Notes under the pieces: model-generated
Databases searched by the model: none
Told to the model about the DNA's origin: nothing
What the model saw: only the letters and a program-made list of their open reading frames with translations
Translations under genes and position numbers: made by a program
Shown: positions 6,400-10,474 of the stretch, one piece after another
Layout of the letters: every line of letters begins with the position of its first letter
How positions within the stretch are numbered: the first letter of the stretch is position 1
Origin: Minisyncoccota bacterium
GTDB taxonomy: Bacteria > Patescibacteriota > Minisyncoccia > Phycocordibacterales > JAQTLZ01
NCBI GenBank assembly: GCA_028710915.1
Contig: JAQTTF010000025.1
Coordinates: forward strand, 1 to 10,474
Direction of reading: 5' to 3'
Length of the DNA stretch: 10,474 nt

Positions 6400-7083
6400 A
6401 TGAAAGCTATCGTTATTGCTGCCGGAGTAGGGAAGAGAATGCAACCTCTTACTTTCACTACTCCGAAACCACTTCTCACTGTCCTTGGGAAATCGCTTCT
6501 CGAACACGTTTTCGACGCCCTTCCCGATGAAATCACTGAAATTATCGTTGTCATAGGCTACAAAGGCGAGATGATTAAAGAAAAATTCGGAGATTCGTAC
6601 AAAGGCAAAAAACTCTTTTACATTGAGCAGAAAGAACAGTTGGGAACCGCACACGCACTCGAATTATGCAGACATCTTCTCACAAAGGGAGAAAGATTCT
6701 TGGTAATGTACGCAGATGATATTCACGACAAGAAAAGTATTCAAAAGATGCTCGTCTATAGTCGATGTCTTCTTCTTTCCCGAGCGGAACATCCGGAGCG
6801 TTTTGGTATCGTAGAAATAGATAAAGACAATAAAATCATCGATCTTGTGGAAAAACCCGAGAATCCTAAAACAAATTTGGCATCAAATGGAGTGTATCTT
6901 TTGGATGATCATGTGTTTCATTATAAAGCTCATGAGCATAAAGGTGAATTTTTTCTTTCAGTTATGATTGAAAAAATGTTGAAAGATTTTCCAACCTACG
7001 GAGTTATCTCTGATCTTTGGATTCCCATCGGTTACCCTGAAGACTTGAAAAAAGCAGAGGAGATTTTGACTGCACGGAAATAA
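6400..7083 (+). CDS. Sugar-1-phosphate nucleotidylyltransferase
   Basis: Starting at the ATG at 6400, the product has 227 residues and begins directly with the nucleotide-binding signature AAGVGKRMQPLT (7-18) followed by PKPLL (22-26). Further family motifs are EQLGTAHAL (79-87), the metal-site-like YADD (104-107), VEKP, and NGVYLL. The enzyme would join a sugar-1-phosphate and an NTP to give an NDP-sugar and pyrophosphate, feeding surface glycan synthesis. Sequence style is closest to glucose-1-phosphate thymidylyl-/uridylyl- or mannose-1-phosphate guanylyl-transferases, which cannot be separated here. It lacks the C-terminal left-handed beta-helix domain found in some relatives. The open frame extends upstream to 6283, but that part overlaps the NUDIX gene and has no family match. 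Probably cotranscribed with the NUDIX gene. Confidence 0.92.
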   Translation: MKAIVIAAGVGKRMQPLTFTTPKPLLTVLGKSLLEHVFDALPDEITEIIVVIGYKGEMIKEKFGDSYKGKKLFYIEQKEQLGTAHALELCRHLLTKGERFLVMYADDIHDKKSIQKMLVYSRCLLLSRAEHPERFGIVEIDKDNKIIDLVEKPENPKTNLASNGVYLLDDHVFHYKAHEHKGEFFLSVMIEKMLKDFPTYGVISDLWIPIGYPEDLKKAEEILTARK

Positions 7084-7111
7084 AACTTCCAACCAGTCGG
7101 CCTATAGATAT

Positions 7112-7762
7112 ATGAAAATCACCAAACTTGGCCATTGCTGTTTGCTCATAGAAGATAAAAACCTCAGGATACTGACTGACCCGGGAAGTTACTCAACGCT
7201 TCAAGATTCCGTAAATAATATAGACCTCATCCTCATTACTCACGAACATCAAGACCATTTTCACGTTCCTTCTGTAAAAACAGTTTTACAAAATAACCCG
7301 AAGGCCCGGATCATTACCAACACTTCTGTTGGATTTCTTTTAGACAAAGAGGGAATCAAATACGAAATCCTTGAAGACGGTCAAAGCAAAACTGAAAAAG
7401 AAACACTGTTCGAGGGGATCGGCACTATTCATGCCGAAATTTATACGAGTTTTCCGCGAGTTCAAAATACCGGATATTTTATTTCAAATCGGCTCTATTA
7501 TCCCGGAGACGCCTTTCACATTCCGCCCAAATCTCCTGAAATTTTAGCTCTCCCAGTAGCCGGACCATGGATGAAAATCTCTGAGGCGATCGATTTCGCT
7601 CTCGCCTGTAAACCAAAGACGGCTTTTCCTGTCCACGATGGAAATCTGAAAGACATTGGACTAGAGGTAACAAACCGCGTCTCTAAAATGCTTCTCGCTC
7701 CGCAAAAAATTCATTTTCAAGAAATGGAGCTTGGGAAAACAATTGATTTTGACAAAATATAA
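7112..7762 (+). CDS. UlaG-like metallo-beta-lactamase-fold hydrolase (COG2220 type)
   Basis: The 216-residue protein starts with MKITKLGHCCLLIE and ILTDPGSY, typical of the UlaG-like branch. The metal-binding HxHxDH motif is H44, H46, D48, H49, with an extra H51. Further likely ligands are H107, D133 in YYPGDAFH and H175 in PVHDGN. These would hold one or two divalent metal ions for hydrolysis. Members of this branch include lactonases and phosphodiesterases, and many are uncharacterised, so the substrate is unknown. It begins 28 nt after the nucleotidyltransferase and is probably in the same transcript. A TATAGA just upstream is too close to the ATG to be a normal -10. No Shine-Dalgarno is visible. 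Confidence 0.9.
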   Translation: MKITKLGHCCLLIEDKNLRILTDPGSYSTLQDSVNNIDLILITHEHQDHFHVPSVKTVLQNNPKARIITNTSVGFLLDKEGIKYEILEDGQSKTEKETLFEGIGTIHAEIYTSFPRVQNTGYFISNRLYYPGDAFHIPPKSPEILALPVAGPWMKISEAIDFALACKPKTAFPVHDGNLKDIGLEVTNRVSKMLLAPQKIHFQEMELGKTIDFDKI

Positions 7763-7770
7763 ATTCTCCA

Positions 7771-7805
7771 ATACCCGAATACCAAATAACTGGCCATTGG
7801 GGTAT
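7771..7805. repeat. ATACC/GGTAT boxes upstream of zwf
   Basis: ATACC occurs at 7771-7775 and 7779-7783 as direct repeats with 8-bp period. Its reverse complement GGTAT occurs at 7801-7805 and overlaps the -10 of zwf. A TGGCCA palindrome lies between at 7791-7796. The arrangement could be an operator, but the motif is short and chance is possible. Confidence 0.25.
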
Positions 7806-7814
7806 ACTTTTCCT
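7803..7814 (+). promoter_or_regulatory. -10 element predicting a leaderless zwf mRNA
   Basis: TATACT at 7803-7808 is followed by six bases and then the ATG at 7815, so transcription should begin at or next to the start codon. The -35 region is weak and there is no TGn extension. A perfect TTGACA at 7749-7754 is too far upstream (48 bp) to pair with it. Confidence 0.55.
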
Positions 7815-9236
7815 ATGGAAACAATCTCTCCTACTACCATTGTTATATTTGGAGTTACTGGTGATTTAGCGCAAAGAAAGCTTTTCCCCGCCCTTTTTGA
7901 GCTCCACAGCAAGGGCTTTTTGCCTTCAAAATATCATATCGTCGGTTTTTCTCGGAGAGAACTTTCTACGGAAAGCTTCCAAAAGTTTGTAAAAGAAGCA
8001 ATTGTATCTTTTAGCAAAAAAATGCCGGCAAGCGAAACAGAACTTGCTGATTTTCTATTTCACGTAAGTTACAAACAAGGACTTTTTGACAATGCCGACT
8101 CATACAAAAATCTTGCCGACACACTTTCTCTCGTAGATGATGGTTTCGGGCAATGTTCAAACAAACTTTTTTATCTTGCCGTTCCGCCAAATCTCTACGA
8201 AGGAATTCTTTCCCACCTCTCGAGCTCAGGACTCACTATTCCGTGCGGAGGAGACCAGGGCTGGACCCGGGTTTTAATTGAGAAGCCATTCGGCAGAGAT
8301 GTAGAAACTGCGCAAAAACTGGACCACCACCTTTCTGACCTTTTCCAAGAAGAGCAGATCTTCCGCATTGATCACTATCTTGCAAAAGAGACGCTTCAAA
8401 ACATTCTCGCCTTCCGTTTTTCAAACGCACTTTTCGAACATCTCTGGAGCGGGGAGTACATTGAATCGGTTTCTGTAAAACTTTTTGAGACCCTCGATAT
8501 TTTAGGTCGCGGAGCTTTTTATGATGCGACCGGAGCCCTGAGAGATGTCGGACAAAATCATATCCTCCAAATGCTCGCGCTTGTTGCAATGGAAAGACCA
8601 AAAAGTTTGAAGCCCGAAAGCGTAAGGCGAGAGCGAGCAAGAGTATTTGAAAAATTGACTCCTATGACAAGAAAAAATATAGAAACGCACGCAATCCGCG
8701 CCCAATATGAAGGATACAAAGACGAACAAAATGTAAATCCGGAATCAGAGACAGAAACATATTTCAAACTGAAAGCATTTATCAATAATGAACGCTGGAA
8801 AGATGTGCCATTTTACCTCGAAAGCGGAAAAGCGCTCAAAGAAACAAAAACCGAAATTGTCGTGACTTTCAAGCCTTGTACGACATGCCTCTGTATTGAT
8901 GGCGAAAAACATAAGCATAAAAACAGCATTACATTTACCATCCAACCCAATGAGGGAGTCTCTATAGAATATTTTATGAAAAAACCAGGATTTGATTCTG
9001 TAGTTGAAGCCCAAGATCTTTCTTACATTTATAGAGAAAGTGTGGGCGATGTGGCCATTCCCGACGCGTACGAAAAAGTTCTTTATGACTGTATTCGTGG
9101 AGATCAAACACTCTTTCCGTCAACAAGCGAGGTCGATCTTACTTGGAAATATATAAGTCCTATTATTGAACATTGGAAATCCGTCCCGCTTCTCTCGTAC
9201 GAAAGAGGATCTCATGGCCCACAAGTATCTTTCTAA
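7815..9236 (+). CDS. zwf: Glucose-6-phosphate 1-dehydrogenase
   Basis: The enzyme oxidises glucose-6-phosphate to 6-phosphogluconolactone and makes NAD(P)H. From the ATG at 7815 the protein has 473 residues. The Rossmann motif FGVTGDLAQRKL is at 12-23, EKPFG at 156-160, the substrate motif RIDHYLAKE at 184-192 (H187), and ALRDVGQNHILQ at 241-252 with likely catalytic H249. The frame is open upstream to 7731, inside the preceding gene, but the family motif starts about ten residues after the chosen ATG and a -10 lies just before it. Oddities: the DHYLGK signature has Ala for Gly, the usual FYLRxGK reads FYLESGK (334-339), and a Cys/His-rich segment lies at 355-368. The C-terminus is slightly short. 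Arginine codons are mostly AGA (9 of 20; CGA only 2). Confidence 0.96.
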   Translation: METISPTTIVIFGVTGDLAQRKLFPALFELHSKGFLPSKYHIVGFSRRELSTESFQKFVKEAIVSFSKKMPASETELADFLFHVSYKQGLFDNADSYKNLADTLSLVDDGFGQCSNKLFYLAVPPNLYEGILSHLSSSGLTIPCGGDQGWTRVLIEKPFGRDVETAQKLDHHLSDLFQEEQIFRIDHYLAKETLQNILAFRFSNALFEHLWSGEYIESVSVKLFETLDILGRGAFYDATGALRDVGQNHILQMLALVAMERPKSLKPESVRRERARVFEKLTPMTRKNIETHAIRAQYEGYKDEQNVNPESETETYFKLKAFINNERWKDVPFYLESGKALKETKTEIVVTFKPCTTCLCIDGEKHKHKNSITFTIQPNEGVSIEYFMKKPGFDSVVEAQDLSYIYRESVGDVAIPDAYEKVLYDCIRGDQTLFPSTSEVDLTWKYISPIIEHWKSVPLLSYERGSHGPQVSF

Positions 9237-9239
9237 ATT

Positions 9240-9947
9240 ATGAAAATTGTTTTTGAAAAAGAAGAGAAGATCTTGCAAAAGAAAATTGCCACAGCTTTAT
9301 CAGAAATACTCGTAACAAAAGAACCCACGCTGCTTCTTTTGGCCAGCGGTTCTGCTCTTCTTTTTCTAGATCTGATAGACAGAGAGGCGCTTACTTCGAA
9401 CCTTACTGTTGGAATGGTAGATGAAAGGTATAGCGAAGATCCAAATATAAATAATTTCGCACAGCTCAAAAAGACAAAGTTTTATGCGACAGCAGAGAAA
9501 AGACGTGTTCATTTCTTTGATTCTCAAGTAAAAAAAGATGAGACGCTTGAGCAATATGGGAGAAGATTTGCAGAAAATATTGAAGATTGGCTTAGAGAAA
9601 ATCCAAAGGGGCATTTGATAGCCACGTTCGGAATGGGGGAAGACGGCCATACAGCTGGCATCTTTCCATATCCGGAAAATCCTGAAGAATTTCGGAGTCT
9701 TTTTGAAAAAAATCCTACTGCTACCGCCTATGATGCAAAAAATAAAAATATGTACTCTCTTCGAGTGACTACCACCTATACATTTATTAAAACCAAAATA
9801 GACAAAGCGCTTATATATATTACTGGAGAGAAAAAGAGAAAAGCGCTCGCGAGAGTGCTTTCTTCCTCTGGGACGATAGAAGAAACGCCAGGAAGAATCT
9901 GGCGAGAAATGCGGGATGTGAAGATCTTTTCCGATATCAAAATTTAA
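9240..9947 (+). CDS. pgl: 6-phosphogluconolactonase (DevB/SOL type)
   Basis: This 235-residue protein should hydrolyse 6-phosphogluconolactone to 6-phosphogluconate, the step after Zwf. Family motifs are ASGS (35-38, in place of SGGST), VDERYSEDPNINNF (60-73) and GMGEDGHTAGIFP (131-143). The last contains the conserved DGH of the active site. Length is normal for the family. The start lies 3 nt after the zwf stop with no Shine-Dalgarno, so translation is probably coupled to zwf. Relatives include glucosamine-6-phosphate deaminases, but the motif pattern and the zwf neighbour favour lactonase. Arginine codons are mostly AGA (8 of 14), as in zwf. No gnd gene for the next step is in the window. 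Confidence 0.93.
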   Translation: MKIVFEKEEKILQKKIATALSEILVTKEPTLLLLASGSALLFLDLIDREALTSNLTVGMVDERYSEDPNINNFAQLKKTKFYATAEKRRVHFFDSQVKKDETLEQYGRRFAENIEDWLRENPKGHLIATFGMGEDGHTAGIFPYPENPEEFRSLFEKNPTATAYDAKNKNMYSLRVTTTYTFIKTKIDKALIYITGEKKRKALARVLSSSGTIEETPGRIWREMRDVKIFSDIKI

Positions 9948-9950
9948 ATA

Positions 9951-9966
9951 TGATACAATATTGTCC
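9951..9966 (+). promoter_or_regulatory. Extended -10 promoter giving a leaderless DoxX-like mRNA
   Basis: TGA followed by TACAAT (9951-9959) forms an extended -10 element. Seven bases then lead to the ATG at 9967, the same geometry and hexamer as the element before the NUDIX gene at 5948. It begins 4 nt after the pgl stop. The match argues for the ATG at 9967 over the in-frame TTG at 9961, which would sit upstream of the transcript start. Confidence 0.65.
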
Positions 9967-10377
9967 ATGTCTGGAGCCATAAGAAAAATAAATCCGGCCT
10001 GGGTGCTTCGTCTCTTTTTGGGACTGACATTTCTCTATTCGGGTCTTGATATGACCCGCAATCCGTCTCTGTGGACTTGGACTGTTTCTAAAGCGCCTCT
10101 TTTCCTTACAAATTTTATTCACACAGTAGGCGGTATAACCAACTTTATTCGAGGAGTAGGGTATTTAGAACTTGTATTCGTCGCTCTTTTTCTTATTCCG
10201 ATTTTCCCAAGAATTTTTGTAAAGATAGCGTCGCTTTTGGCCGGTATTGAAATGTCGCTTATCGTTATATCTCTCGGCATCAATATGACAACGTTTCGTG
10301 ATATCGGACTTGCGGGAGCGGCATTTTCGCTTTTTATTCTTCTTGTTGAACACTCGCATTCTCACGATTGGAGATAA
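9967..10377 (+). CDS. DoxX-like integral membrane protein
   Basis: The 136-residue product has four hydrophobic segments, at about 11-27, 62-80, 82-102 and 109-126. The early LRLFLGLTFLYSGLDMTRNPSLW region (about 14-36) resembles the N-terminus of DoxX/DoxD-family proteins, with a polar loop after helix 1. DoxD is part of a thiosulfate:quinone oxidoreductase in Acidianus, and mycobacterial DoxX takes part in a membrane oxidoreductase complex. The role of most members is unknown. The tail EHSHSHDWR is His-rich and could bind metal, though this may be chance. The start is set by the extended -10 promoter. The next gene, a likely NAD(P)H-dependent flavoenzyme, begins 20 nt downstream and may act with it. 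Confidence 0.75.
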   Translation: MSGAIRKINPAWVLRLFLGLTFLYSGLDMTRNPSLWTWTVSKAPLFLTNFIHTVGGITNFIRGVGYLELVFVALFLIPIFPRIFVKIASLLAGIEMSLIVISLGINMTTFRDIGLAGAAFSLFILLVEHSHSHDWR

Positions 10378-10397
10378 AAGAACCGAGCAAAATCACC

Positions 10398-10474
10398 ATG
10401 GCCAAAATATATATTCTTGTCGGACATCCAGATAGCGAAAGTACGCTTGTGAACTGGGCAGAAGGCTATGCTTC
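10398..10474 (+). CDS. NAD(P)H:quinone oxidoreductase, flavodoxin fold, 5' part (continues past window)
   Basis: Only the first 25 codons are in the window. They read MAKIYILVGHPDSESTLVNWAEGYA, a beta strand followed by a phosphate-binding loop with HP and a serine. This is typical of the flavodoxin-like NAD(P)H quinone reductase family (KefF, MdaB, NQO1 relatives), which binds FMN or FAD and moves two electrons from NAD(P)H to quinones. The ATG lies 20 nt after the DoxX-like gene, with no Shine-Dalgarno, so the two are probably cotranscribed. The call is tentative because the catalytic part lies outside the window. Confidence 0.6.
   Translation, partial: MAKIYILVGHPDSESTLVNWAEGYA

Noticed and set aside
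7103..7108. TATAGA as a -10 for a leaderless metallo-hydrolase mRNA
   Set aside because: It ends only 3 nt before the ATG, unlike the 6-7 nt seen at the three better cases, and has no TGn extension or -35.
7749..7754. Perfect -35-like TTGACA before zwf
   Set aside because: It is inside the end of the preceding gene, and no -10 hexamer is present 16-18 bp downstream.
7731..7814. N-terminal extension of zwf into the preceding gene
   Set aside because: The added 28 residues have no G6PD similarity, and a -10 element sits just before the ATG at 7815.
9961..9966. TTG start for the DoxX-like gene
   Set aside because: All other starts are ATG, and the extended -10 element predicts transcription starting at the ATG at 9967.

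Overview
This window is a gene-dense, single-strand (all +) stretch of a bacterial chromosome. It holds the F1Fo-ATP synthase operon followed by small metabolic and redox genes. Gene content and protein style suggest a Patescibacteria/CPR (Parcubacteria-like) genome: a 125-residue delta subunit, an epsilon subunit cut to its beta domain, a short c subunit with a GRNPEA loop, and very short intergenic gaps. This assignment is inference from family resemblance; no 16S or database comparison was possible.

Layout. 1-441 is the 3' part of atpB (subunit a). A sigma70-type promoter and an AU-rich leader follow at 475-585. Next come atpE, atpF, atpH, atpA, atpG and atpD (586-5590) with gaps of 2-21 nt. 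A strong GC hairpin (5621-5660) separates atpD from atpC (5701-5943). Then come a NUDIX hydrolase, a sugar-1-phosphate nucleotidylyltransferase and a UlaG-like metallo-beta-lactamase-fold hydrolase (5964-7762). They are followed by zwf (glucose-6-phosphate dehydrogenase) and pgl (6-phosphogluconolactonase) (7815-9947). The window ends with a DoxX-like membrane protein (9967-10377) and the start of a flavodoxin-fold NAD(P)H:quinone oxidoreductase (10398 to the edge).

How the genes fit together. The ATP synthase interconverts ATP and a transmembrane ion gradient, and its c-subunit site looks proton-type. Zwf and Pgl form the first two steps of the oxidative pentose phosphate pathway and make NADPH. 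The quinone-reductase-like enzyme at the edge could use NADPH, and the DoxX protein beside it may be a membrane redox partner. The nucleotidyltransferase would supply an activated sugar for surface glycans.

Gene expression is the most distinctive aspect. None of the 14 visible start codons has a recognisable Shine-Dalgarno sequence. Three genes (NUDIX, zwf, DoxX) have a -10 hexamer ending 6-7 nt before the ATG, predicting leaderless mRNAs. All 14 visible starts are ATG and all 14 visible stops are TAA. The ATP synthase genes use CGA as the main arginine codon, whereas zwf and pgl mostly use AGA. I found no mobile element, CRISPR array, RNA gene or clearly new multi-gene system; this is mainly housekeeping DNA with unusual expression signals.
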